A stretch of DNA of 17,393 bases, taken from NCBI GenBank assembly GCA_030158535.1, contig JAOASV010000058.1:1-17393 (forward strand), read 5' to 3'. Both the position numbers and the translations under genes were made by a program. This DNA is from Sediminibacterium sp. Lineage in GTDB: Bacteria; Bacteroidota; Bacteroidia; Chitinophagales; Chitinophagaceae. Below, in pieces: positions 1 to 6,971 of the stretch. Every line of letters begins with the position of its first letter. Position 1 is the stretch's first letter. The notes under the pieces were generated by a model. That model saw only the letters and a program-made list of their open reading frames with translations. It had not been told where the DNA came from and made no database searches.

Positions 1-129
1 CGCAGAGATGAAACGCAGGCTAATACCTTAAACATGTGGGTGGTAAGTGATAATTTACGTAAAGGTGCTGCTACCACTGCAGTGCAAATTGCCGAATACC
101 TTACGAGTGTAGGTATTTTAGCTTCTTAA
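1..129 (+). CDS. asd: Aspartate-semialdehyde dehydrogenase, C-terminal end (partial)
   Basis: Only the last 42 codons and the TAA stop are present; the gene begins left of the window. The readable tail contains NMWVVSDNLRKGAATTAVQI, which matches the conserved C-terminal segment of bacterial aspartate-semialdehyde dehydrogenase (usually WVVxDNLRKGAAxNAVQIAE). The enzyme reduces L-aspartyl-4-phosphate to the semialdehyde with NADPH in the cytoplasm, feeding lysine, diaminopimelate, threonine and methionine synthesis. The catalytic Cys and His lie outside the window, so activity cannot be judged. One small difference from the usual motif is Thr in place of the common Asn after GAAT. It converges on the DUF2461 gene, with three bases between the stop codons. 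The assignment rests on a short but very characteristic motif. Confidence 0.85.
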   Translation, partial: RRDETQANTLNMWVVSDNLRKGAATTAVQIAEYLTSVGILAS

Positions 130-147
130 GGTTTAGGCCTCAAGAGC
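121..147. terminator. Imperfect hairpin spanning the asd/DUF2461 convergent stops
   Basis: The arm at 121-131 (GCTTCTTAAGG) pairs with CCTCAAGAGC at 138-147, giving about ten base pairs with one bulged T and one A/C mismatch, around a six-base loop. It covers both stop codons of the converging genes. No clear T-run follows on either strand, so a role as a bidirectional terminator is inferred from position and symmetry only. Confidence 0.35.
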
Positions 148-804
148 TTCATTTAAAAATGAAATGAGTGGTTGTAAATATTCAAACGCTTTTGTGAGCT
201 GCGTTGCAAGGTTTTTATCTTGTAACGCAGTATCGCTTAGCGGGGCCGTTGCAACCCAACTTTTTAATTTCAGGTACTTAATAGCAGGGTTTTCTTTTTC
301 ATAACCTTTAGGTTCTCTTACCAAACTTAACCCTTCCGAAAAATCAAGCCCACCATACTGTACTATAAATTTCTTGTTTTCTACGATACGCAAAAACGTC
401 GCGTAATTGTAATCAATTTCCTGTCTTACTTTTCCAACAATAGCAGCATCCGGCATATAGAGTCCGCCGCCTACAAAGCTTTTACCACCTGGTTCTAAAT
501 GAATATAGTAGCCTGCTAGTAAAGATTTTTTTCCGCCCGCTTTTATGCTAGCACCCATATTGTTTTTATAAGGCGCTTTATTTTTGCTAAAACGCACGTC
601 TCTGTTAATTCTAAACACACATTCTTTGGGCTGTAGTAATGCAATGGATGGCTCTTTTTTGCCAAACTGCGTAATCACTTGCTGTGTGAGTTCCGCAAAA
701 TTTAGTTTAGCCGCATCATACTGTTTGCGGTGCGCATCAAACCATGCTTTGTTGTTGTTTTTATCGAGTGCTTTTAAAAACTGTAAAGTGGCTGGTGCTA
801 ACAT
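133..804 (-). CDS. DUF2461 (TIGR02453) family protein
   Basis: This 223-residue cytoplasmic protein belongs to the DUF2461/TIGR02453 family, whose biochemical role is not established. Seen in the sequence: an N-terminal segment with NNNKAWFDAHRKQYD (16-30), the family hallmark FRINRDVRFSKNKAPYKNNM (64-83), and a later YYIHLEPGGKSFVGGGLYMP block (99-118). The length is about normal for the family. There is no signal peptide or membrane segment. The start is ATG at 802-804, two bases past the stop of ligA, so it is almost certainly co-transcribed with the DNA ligase and perhaps translationally coupled. That pairing hints at, but does not prove, a link to DNA metabolism. Family membership is confident; function is unknown. 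Confidence 0.85.
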   Translation of the reverse strand: MLAPATLQFLKALDKNNNKAWFDAHRKQYDAAKLNFAELTQQVITQFGKKEPSIALLQPKECVFRINRDVRFSKNKAPYKNNMGASIKAGGKKSLLAGYYIHLEPGGKSFVGGGLYMPDAAIVGKVRQEIDYNYATFLRIVENKKFIVQYGGLDFSEGLSLVREPKGYEKENPAIKYLKLKSWVATAPLSDTALQDKNLATQLTKAFEYLQPLISFLNEALEA

Positions 805-806
805 GT

Positions 807-2924
807 TTATTGTTTTGACGATTCAATGAGTTGGATAAATTCAGCTTCCGAAATAATATGAATCGTATTAATTTTTTTGGCTTTTTCTAATTTACTACCC
901 GCGTCTTCACCCACTACTAAATAATTTAATTTACTGCTCACGCCACTTGCAATAACGCCGCCTAAATCGGCGGCCATTTGCTCTGCCGCACTGCGTTTGA
1001 GGGTAGGGAGGGTGCCTGTAAATAAAAATGTTTGACCGGATAGTGTACTGCCTACAGGGGCTGCTTTTTTCTGATTTTTTAAATCGAGGCCCAGGGCTTC
1101 AAGCTTTTGTAGGAGTTCAATATTTTGCGCATCACTAAAAAAGTCTACAATGCTTTTTGCTACTTTAACGCCTACGTCTTCGAGGGCTAATAAGTCTTCT
1201 TCGGTTTTGGTTGTAAAATCTAGTAAGTGATCTACGGCGTTGGCTAATGTTTTAGCCGTTGTTTCTCCAATAAAACGAATACCTAAACCATAAATTAAAC
1301 GGTAGAGTGGTTGTTTTTTAGAAGCTTCTAGTGCCGCTTGTAAATTATCAATACTTTTTTTGCCAAAGCCCTCAAGTGTACCAATCTTTTCAAAATCTAA
1401 ACTGTAAATGCTGGGCACATCTGTAATGAGCCCTAGCTCATAAAATTTGCGCACATTGGCTTCGCCAAAACTTTTAATATCAAGCGCGTCTTTAGATACA
1501 AAGTGAATTATTTTTTCTACCACTTGTGCTTCACAAGTATTGCTATTACAACGCCATACGGCTTCTGTTTCTTCTTTATTTAATGGTGCATTACAAGCAG
1601 GGCAATGCGTTGGAAATACAATGGACTGTTCGTTTCCATCTCTTAATTCAGCCAACGATTTTACAATTTGAGGAATCACGTCACCAGCTCTTTCAATTAA
1701 AACGGTATCCCCAATTTTTAAATCTTTTTCTTTAATGTACTCTTCGTTATGCACTGATATGCTAGACACGGTTACGCCACCTACACTTACGGGTTGCAGT
1801 TTAGCTACTGGTGTAACAGCGCCTGTACGACCCACCTGAAATTCAATACCAATAAGCTTTGTAGAAGCTTGTCTGGCTTTAAATTTAAAGGCAATGGCCC
1901 ACCTTGGATGGTGTGAAGTCATGCCCATTTTTTCTTGAAGTGCAATATTATCTACCTTAATAACCATGCCGTCAATTTCGTAAGGTAGGTTGTCTCTACC
2001 TGCTTCAAAAGACAAACAATAATCTACAACTGCATCGATACTGGTTACTGCCTTCTTTTCTTTTTTAGGAGATCTAAAACCAAGGTCCCAAAGCATATCA
2101 AGCATGCCGCTATGGGTGGTTAATGCCGGATGTAGTGCAGCTGCATTATCAAGTTTTGTATAGTAACTGATATGGTATAAAAATGCGTCTAGGTTTCGTT
2201 GTGCAACTTCACGAGGGTCCTTCATTCTTAGTGCACCAGCCGCAGCGTTACGCGGATTGGCAAGGGGTGGTAAATTAGACGCAGCAAGTGTGGCATTAAA
2301 ACCATCAAATGCTTTTTTATTCATAATTACCTCGCCTCTAATTTCTACGGTTTGTAAACCATACATGGCAAAGTTTGCACGTAAAGGAATGGATTTAATT
2401 TGTTTTATATTTTGTGTGATGTCATCACCAGCAACACCATCACCTCTTGTGGTGGCGCGCACCAACTGGTCGTTTTCATAGATTAGTGAAATACTCGCCC
2501 CGTCAAATTTTGGTTCTATCGAATAATCAATGTTATCAAGCCCCACCAGTCCTTTTGCTTTTCTATCAAAATCAATTAAATCGGCCTCATTATAACTATT
2601 GTCCAGGCTTAGCATGGGCACCAAATGTGCCACTGTTTCAAACTGGCCATTTAAACTACTGCCCACACGTTGTGTAGGTGAATCGGGGGTTATTTTAGTA
2701 GGATTTTTTTGTTCGCAGGCTGCTAGTGCTTTAAATAAACGGTCATACTCACCATCGCTAATGAGGGGTTCATTTAAAACATAATAACGGTATTCGTGAA
2801 AACGTAAAACCTGCTGCAAGTCTATCATTTCCTGCTCACTATAGGACAAACGATTGTTTGTTAAGTCTGCTAATAATTGGCTCGTTAAAGCCTGTAAAAT
2901 GCGCAAGTTTTCGGGTGTAAACAT
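807..2924 (-). CDS. ligA: NAD-dependent DNA ligase LigA
   Basis: LigA seals nicks with 5'-phosphate and 3'-OH ends during replication and repair, using NAD+ as AMP donor. All expected modules are visible in the 705 residues: domain Ia with YRYYVLNEPLISDGEYDRL (46-63), the adenylation motif EPKFDG with catalytic Lys139, RGDGVAGDD (160-168), EIDGMVIK (316-323), the OB fold with VGRTGAVTPVA, a four-cysteine zinc finger (Cys441, Cys444, Cys459, Cys464), helix-hairpin-helix repeats (about 500-600), and a C-terminal BRCT domain (about 625-705) with FTGTLP. It is longer than the common length near 670, mainly through about 25 extra N-terminal residues, which I believe is usual in this phylum. The start is ATG, 18 bases after a candidate -7 box. 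It is first in an operon with the DUF2461 gene. Confidence 0.98.
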   Translation of the reverse strand: MFTPENLRILQALTSQLLADLTNNRLSYSEQEMIDLQQVLRFHEYRYYVLNEPLISDGEYDRLFKALAACEQKNPTKITPDSPTQRVGSSLNGQFETVAHLVPMLSLDNSYNEADLIDFDRKAKGLVGLDNIDYSIEPKFDGASISLIYENDQLVRATTRGDGVAGDDITQNIKQIKSIPLRANFAMYGLQTVEIRGEVIMNKKAFDGFNATLAASNLPPLANPRNAAAGALRMKDPREVAQRNLDAFLYHISYYTKLDNAAALHPALTTHSGMLDMLWDLGFRSPKKEKKAVTSIDAVVDYCLSFEAGRDNLPYEIDGMVIKVDNIALQEKMGMTSHHPRWAIAFKFKARQASTKLIGIEFQVGRTGAVTPVAKLQPVSVGGVTVSSISVHNEEYIKEKDLKIGDTVLIERAGDVIPQIVKSLAELRDGNEQSIVFPTHCPACNAPLNKEETEAVWRCNSNTCEAQVVEKIIHFVSKDALDIKSFGEANVRKFYELGLITDVPSIYSLDFEKIGTLEGFGKKSIDNLQAALEASKKQPLYRLIYGLGIRFIGETTAKTLANAVDHLLDFTTKTEEDLLALEDVGVKVAKSIVDFFSDAQNIELLQKLEALGLDLKNQKKAAPVGSTLSGQTFLFTGTLPTLKRSAAEQMAADLGGVIASGVSSKLNYLVVGEDAGSKLEKAKKINTIHIISEAEFIQLIESSKQ

Positions 2925-2942
2925 AGGGCTTATTTGCAGTCG

Positions 2943-2950
2943 TAAAGTTA
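2943..2950 (-). promoter_or_regulatory. Candidate -7 box for ligA
   Basis: Read on the minus strand this is TAACTTTA followed by C, which fits 7 of 8 positions of the Bacteroidota -7 consensus TAnnTTTG. It ends 18 bases before the ligA ATG. No clear TTG element was found at the expected upstream distance. The same nonamer TAACTTTAC recurs in front of the EI24 gene. Confidence 0.4.
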
Positions 2951-2973
2951 ATGTTTACAGGCCTAGTTACCTA

Positions 2974-3027
2974 TGGTTTGAAACGATTTATATACACTAA
3001 TCCTAAACTTTGTATATTGCCAAACCA
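2974..3027. repeat. Nested inverted repeats before the Nudix-type regulator (possible operator)
   Basis: An outer perfect pair TGGTTTG (2974-2980) / CAAACCA (3021-3027) encloses an inner perfect pair ATATAC (2990-2995) / GTATAT (3012-3017). The inner half-sites are 22 bases apart centre to centre, close to two helical turns, and overlap a candidate -7 box at 3004-3012. The two pairs are offset by three bases in their centres, so they may be independent. An autoregulatory operator is an inference. Confidence 0.3.
2977..3012 (+). promoter_or_regulatory. Candidate promoter for the Nudix-type regulator gene
   Basis: TTTG at 2977-2980 and TAAACTTTG at 3004-3012 resemble the Bacteroidota -33 and -7 elements. 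The -7 element has one extra base against TAnnTTTG, and the spacer is 23 bases. If real, transcription starts near 3018, which would exclude a start at an in-frame ATG at 2951 and favour the ATG at 3059. Confidence 0.3.
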
Positions 3028-3058
3028 CAAAAAAGGGATAGCCCTTGTACTTTTTCCT

Positions 3059-3796
3059 ATGAGCACAAAAAAACCATCTAAAATAAGCAATAACGAGCAG
3101 GTAAATGATGCGGTTCAATTAGTGGTATCCTACCCTAAAGTGCCGTTAACGGTGGATTGTGTAATTTTTGGTTTTGAAGAAAATAAGCTCAAGGTACTTC
3201 TCATTAAAAGTGACTTGGATATTTTCAAAGGCATGTTTTCATTACTTGGAGACATGGTAAAGGATAATGAAGAACTAGACGACGCCGCTTACCGTGTGCT
3301 ACAGGAAAGAACGGGTATGAAAGATGTATACCTCGATCAGGTAAAAACATTTGGGCATCCTACGCGTCACCCTGGTGGCCGGGTAATTACGGTTGCTTAT
3401 TGCTCGCTTCTAAATATCAACCACCACGCATTAGCCATAACAGCCAACGAGCTCCACTGGCATAGTGTTGAAGATTTACATGAAATGGCATTTGACCATA
3501 AAGAAATTGTAGACGCTTGTCATGCCTGGTTGCAAAAAAGAATTCAGGAGCATCCACTTGGTTTTAATTTGTTGCCCGAAAAATTTTCACTACGCGAACT
3601 GCAAAACTTATACGAAGCAATTTCTGGATTAACGCTGGATAGACGCAACTTTAGAAAAAAGTTTGCATCTATGAAGCTCTTAATTGATATCAATGAAATT
3701 GAGCAGGATGTGCCACACAGGCCAGGTAAGCTTTATAAGTTTGACTTTAAAAAGTACGAACAGAGCAAACGGAAATGGGTGGGTATCGATTTTTAA
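3059..3796 (+). CDS. Nudix-domain transcriptional regulator, NrtR/AraR-like
   Basis: This 245-residue protein joins a Nudix-fold domain (about 28-160) to a C-terminal winged helix (about 170-235), the architecture of NrtR-like repressors; Bacteroidota members of this group control sugar or cofactor genes, using the Nudix fold as ligand sensor. The Nudix box region (64-87) reads GDMVKDNEELDDAAYRVLQE followed by RTGM, so the catalytic REx2EE pattern is replaced by RVLQER; hydrolase activity is unlikely. FGHPTRHPGGRVITVAY (98-114) is typical of the regulator subgroup, as is the C-terminal FSLRELQNLYE...LDRRNFRKKF. I chose ATG 3059 because the 36 residues encoded upstream from an ATG at 2951 resemble nothing in the family and overlap a candidate promoter. 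Target genes cannot be named from the sequence. The next gene, yicC, follows after 16 bases. Confidence 0.85.
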   Translation: MSTKKPSKISNNEQVNDAVQLVVSYPKVPLTVDCVIFGFEENKLKVLLIKSDLDIFKGMFSLLGDMVKDNEELDDAAYRVLQERTGMKDVYLDQVKTFGHPTRHPGGRVITVAYCSLLNINHHALAITANELHWHSVEDLHEMAFDHKEIVDACHAWLQKRIQEHPLGFNLLPEKFSLRELQNLYEAISGLTLDRRNFRKKFASMKLLIDINEIEQDVPHRPGKLYKFDFKKYEQSKRKWVGIDF

Positions 3797-3812
3797 AAAA
3801 TAAATAGTTACT

Positions 3813-4688
3813 ATGTTATATTCCATGACAGGATACGGTAGAGCCGAACAAACCATTGGCGACAAAACTTTTTTAGTAGAAGTGCGTTCGTTAAATGGCA
3901 AGCAGTTTGATCTTCGTATCAATATTCCTGCTTTGTTAAAACCATTTGAGTTTGACATTAGAAACATGCTCAATGAAGGTTTGCAAAGAGGAAGCGTAGA
4001 ATGTTTTATTACCATCAAACAAAATGGAACGGGTAAACCGGTTTCTATCAATACCGATTTAGCAAAAGCATATTACGAGCCAGTGGCAGCACTTGCAAAA
4101 GAGTTAGGACTTCCAGAAGGTGATTTGCTAAGCACTTTATTAAAACTTCCAGAAGTGATTACTGCTTCTTCTGAAACCTTGTCTGACAGTGATTGGGAAG
4201 GTTTTCAAAAAGTATTAAAAGAAGCTATTTATCAATTAAATGAACACCGTAAAAATGAAGGCTTGTCTTTAGAAGCCGATTTGTTACTGCGTGTAAGTAA
4301 TATTGAAAAACATCAAGAAGCGCTTGCGGTATTAGCCCCCAAACGCCGTATCAAAATCAAAGAAGGTCTTGTTAAACTTTTAGAGGAGCAGGTTGGAAAG
4401 GATAATTACGATGGTAACCGTTTAGAGCAAGAGCTTATTTATTATATCGAAAAAATAGACATCAGTGAAGAGCAAGTGCGTTTAAACAACCACTGTGCTT
4501 ACTTCAGATCCATTTTAGCCGAAAAAGAACTCAGCAAGGGTAAAAAGCTCTCTTTTATTTTACAAGAATTTGGTCGCGAAATCAATACCACGGGCTCTAA
4601 AGCCAATGACGTTGAAATACAGCAGCTGGTGATTTTAATGAAAGATGAGCTCGAAAAAGCCAAAGAACAAATATTGAACGTTTTATAA
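3813..4688 (+). CDS. yicC: YicC family endoribonuclease-like protein
   Basis: The 291-residue protein carries both YicC signatures: the N-terminal MLYSMTGYGRAE (1-12), with an N-terminal YicC domain to about residue 160, and the C-terminal DUF1732 domain (about 205-291) containing DISEEQVRLNNHCAYF and REINTTGSKANDVEIQ. YicC proteins are cytoplasmic; E. coli YicC has been reported to act as an endoribonuclease in small-RNA turnover, so RNA processing is the best guess here. Length is standard. It lies 16 bases behind the Nudix regulator and 42 bases before gldH, so shared transcription is likely. In many bacteria yicC is followed by gmk; that partner is not seen here. Confidence 0.93.
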   Translation: MLYSMTGYGRAEQTIGDKTFLVEVRSLNGKQFDLRINIPALLKPFEFDIRNMLNEGLQRGSVECFITIKQNGTGKPVSINTDLAKAYYEPVAALAKELGLPEGDLLSTLLKLPEVITASSETLSDSDWEGFQKVLKEAIYQLNEHRKNEGLSLEADLLLRVSNIEKHQEALAVLAPKRRIKIKEGLVKLLEEQVGKDNYDGNRLEQELIYYIEKIDISEEQVRLNNHCAYFRSILAEKELSKGKKLSFILQEFGREINTTGSKANDVEIQQLVILMKDELEKAKEQILNVL

Positions 4689-4692
4689 GATT

Positions 4693-4700
4693 TGTATTTG
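4693..4700 (+). promoter_or_regulatory. Weak candidate -7 box upstream of gldH
   Basis: TGTATTTG matches 7 of 8 positions of TAnnTTTG, with a TTG at 4674-4676 only 16 bases upstream. It would give gldH a transcript separate from yicC, with the start codon 30 bases downstream. The match is weak and could be chance. Confidence 0.22.
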
Positions 4701-4730
4701 CAAGTCTGTAATTTTACATAAAATAGATCG

Positions 4731-5213
4731 GTGAAAAAAAATAGCTTACTAGGACTTTTGACAACCTGCTTTCTAAGCTGCATGGTCCTGTTTTCATGCA
4801 ATACCATTGATATTTTTGAAAAATTTGAAAGTTTTCCAAAAAATGAGTGGCATGTTTCTAAGCAGCCTTCGTTTTCATTTGAAGTAAAAGATACCACTGC
4901 CCCTTATCATATTTATTTTGTTATCAGACATACGGACGCTTACAAGTACAATAATATTTGGGTAAACATTACCACACAATCACCGGCGGGTGTCAAGCAA
5001 ACGCAACTTGTAAATTTAAAACTCGCCGACAATGCAAATGGTTGGTTGGGTGCGGGTATGGATGATATTTTTGATAGCAGAATTAAAATTACGAAAGCGC
5101 CCGTTGCATTAAAAGCAGGCGTGTACAGTTTTACGATAGCACAAGCAATGCGTGACGAGCCACTTGCCGCTGTGTTAAGTGCAGGTATTCGCGTTGAAAA
5201 AGCATTGCCTTAA
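4731..5213 (+). CDS. gldH: Gliding motility lipoprotein GldH
   Basis: GldH is a lipoprotein needed for gliding motility and linked to type IX secretion in Flavobacterium johnsoniae; homologues occur in non-gliding Bacteroidota too. The 160-residue product starts with a lipoprotein signal peptide ending in the lipobox LFSC, with Cys23 as the predicted lipidation site. The mature part has the family pattern: FPKNEW (35-40), a FEVKDTTAPY strand, RHTDAYKYNNIWVNI (66-80), SPAG, LKLADNANGWLGAGMDDIFD (97-115) and IAQAMRDEPL (136-145). The start must be GTG: an in-frame TAA lies at 4719-4721 and the next Met is inside the signal peptide. It stops two bases before the kinase gene, suggesting translational coupling. 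The assignment is strong; whether the cell glides is not shown. Confidence 0.92.
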   Translation: MKKNSLLGLLTTCFLSCMVLFSCNTIDIFEKFESFPKNEWHVSKQPSFSFEVKDTTAPYHIYFVIRHTDAYKYNNIWVNITTQSPAGVKQTQLVNLKLADNANGWLGAGMDDIFDSRIKITKAPVALKAGVYSFTIAQAMRDEPLAAVLSAGIRVEKALP

Positions 5214-5215
5214 GC

Positions 5216-6208
5216 ATGAAAAAAATCAGCCCAAAAATTAACCGAAAACTAACTGCTGTAAAAGTGGTGTATTGGGCGCTTCTCATTTATATGATTGCTG
5301 CCCTATTGTGGTGGTTTATTGCACTTGTGAAACAAAACGACACCCTTGTTGCCGTTCAGTTGCAGCAAATAACGGGAACGCAGGCTCAGCCTACTGTGCC
5401 AAAGCAAACGGTGGAGCAACTATTAAAAATGCAGTCTCGAAAAAGGGTGCAATACATTGCCGAAGGGCTTACTTTTTTAGCACTCATTTTAGTAGGTGCT
5501 GTGTATGTGTACAGGGCTACGCGCAGACAAATTAGGGCATCAGAACAGCAGCAAAATTTTATGATGGCTGTTACCCACGAATTAAAAACGCCTATTGCTG
5601 TAACGCAGCTCAATTTAGAAACACTTCAAAAACGAAAACTAGATCCAGCGCAACAAGATAAAATGATTGCAAGCACACTGCAGGAAGCCAACCGCTTAAA
5701 CATGCTTTGTGATAATATTTTATTAGCGTCTCAACTAGATGGAAAAGATTATCAAGAAGCCCGCACCGAAATTAATTTTTCTGATTTACTAGAAGGATGC
5801 ATCGATACGTTTAAACAGCATTATCCATCAAGGCTTGTAACAGAGCAAATAGAGCCAACGCTGTATTTAGATGGTGAAACACTGCTACTTCAAATGCTCG
5901 TGAACAACCTATTAGAAAATGCACATAAATATGCGCCCCAAAACACAGAAATTAAAGTGATACTGGCCCAGCAGGGTAAACATATCAAACTCGAAGTCAT
6001 CGATAGCGGTAAAGGCATTCCTGACAACGAAAAGCAAAAAATATTTGAAAAGTTTTACCGCATTGGTTCCGAAGCTACCCGTAATACTAAAGGCACGGGT
6101 CTTGGGCTTTATTTATGCAAAAAAATTGCCAAAAACCACAATGCAAACATTTCTGTGACAGATAGCAAACCACAAGGCAGTAATTTTGTTGTTACATTTA
6201 ATAGCTAA
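5216..6208 (+). CDS. Membrane sensor histidine kinase
   Basis: This 330-residue kinase has two membrane helices (about 17-37 and 81-99) enclosing a short periplasmic stretch of roughly 40 residues, too small for most ligand-binding domains, so it may sense the membrane or a partner protein. The HisKA domain holds FMMAVTHELKTPIAVTQLNL with phospho-acceptor His121. The ATPase domain has the N box NLLENAHKYA (231-240, Asn235), the G1 motif DSGKGI (263-268) and the G2 motif GTGLGL (293-298). It should autophosphorylate and pass phosphate to the regulator encoded next, whose ATG overlaps its TAA by one base. It follows gldH by two bases, hinting that it monitors an envelope process. The signal is unknown. 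Confidence 0.93.
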   Translation: MKKISPKINRKLTAVKVVYWALLIYMIAALLWWFIALVKQNDTLVAVQLQQITGTQAQPTVPKQTVEQLLKMQSRKRVQYIAEGLTFLALILVGAVYVYRATRRQIRASEQQQNFMMAVTHELKTPIAVTQLNLETLQKRKLDPAQQDKMIASTLQEANRLNMLCDNILLASQLDGKDYQEARTEINFSDLLEGCIDTFKQHYPSRLVTEQIEPTLYLDGETLLLQMLVNNLLENAHKYAPQNTEIKVILAQQGKHIKLEVIDSGKGIPDNEKQKIFEKFYRIGSEATRNTKGTGLGLYLCKKIAKNHNANISVTDSKPQGSNFVVTFNS

Positions 6209-6915
6209 TGCCAACGACCAAAGCATCCATATTATTAGTAGAAGACGAGGAAAACCTCCACGAAACCCTAAAGCTCAACTTAGAGATGGAAGGTTATGAG
6301 GTTACGTCTGCTTTTGATGGAGCAGTAGCCCTTAAAAAAATATCTAACGAGTTTTTTCATTTAATCATCATGGACATTATGCTTCCAGAGCTGGATGGCA
6401 TTGCAGTTACCGAAGCCGTGCGTGTGGCCAATAACGAAGTACCCATTTTAATACTAAGTGCTAAAAATGCAAGTACCGATAGGGTTATGGGGTTAAAAAA
6501 AGGTGCCGATGATTATTTAACCAAGCCTTTTAACCTCGAAGAGTTACTGCTTCGCGTAGAAAAGCTGATTGACAAAAATAAGCGAATACAGGATAAGCAT
6601 ACCCTTGCTGATACGTATGCTTTTGGTAATAATACCATCGATTTTAAAGCACAAACTGCTATCTGTTATAGTGGAGACAATGTAGAGCTTAGTAAAAAAG
6701 AAGTGATGCTTTTAAAACTACTCATCGAAAACAAAGGTGAAGTGGTTACCCGCGAAAAAATACTACAAGTAGTTTGGGGCTATCAAGTATATCCAACTAC
6801 CCGAACCATCGATAATTTTATCCTCAGTTTTCGGAAATATTTTGAAGCCGACAGTCGCCATCCTCAGTACTTTCATTCGGTTAGGGGGGTAGGCTATAAG
6901 TATACAGAAATCTAA
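6208..6915 (+). CDS. OmpR/PhoB-family response regulator
   Basis: The 235-residue protein has an intact receiver domain (about 7-120): acidic residues Glu12, Asp13 and Glu14, phospho-acceptor Asp56 in IIMDIMLP, Ser84 in LILSAKN and Lys106 in LTKPF. The C-terminal winged helix (about 135-235) ends with TIDNFILSFRKYFE and HSVRGVGYKY, typical of OmpR-type DNA binding. It is the cognate partner of the preceding kinase, shown by the one-base TAATG overlap. Phosphorylation at Asp56 is expected to promote dimer binding to direct-repeat operators; I could not identify its sites here. 56 non-coding bases follow before the next gene. Confidence 0.96.
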   Translation: MPTTKASILLVEDEENLHETLKLNLEMEGYEVTSAFDGAVALKKISNEFFHLIIMDIMLPELDGIAVTEAVRVANNEVPILILSAKNASTDRVMGLKKGADDYLTKPFNLEELLLRVEKLIDKNKRIQDKHTLADTYAFGNNTIDFKAQTAICYSGDNVELSKKEVMLLKLLIENKGEVVTREKILQVVWGYQVYPTTRTIDNFILSFRKYFEADSRHPQYFHSVRGVGYKYTEI

Positions 6916-6971
6916 GTTTCAGACGCAATTTTAGGGCTGGTTACACGTTATAGTGACACAAATAACTAGCT

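Noticed and set aside
2951..3058. N-terminal extension of the Nudix regulator from an ATG at 2951
   Set aside because: The 36 extra residues do not resemble the family and overlap a candidate promoter and inverted repeats; ATG 3059 gives a normal N terminus.
4499..4897. Open frame of 132 codons antisense to yicC and gldH
   Set aside because: It overlaps two conserved genes on the opposite strand and looks like a reading-frame shadow.
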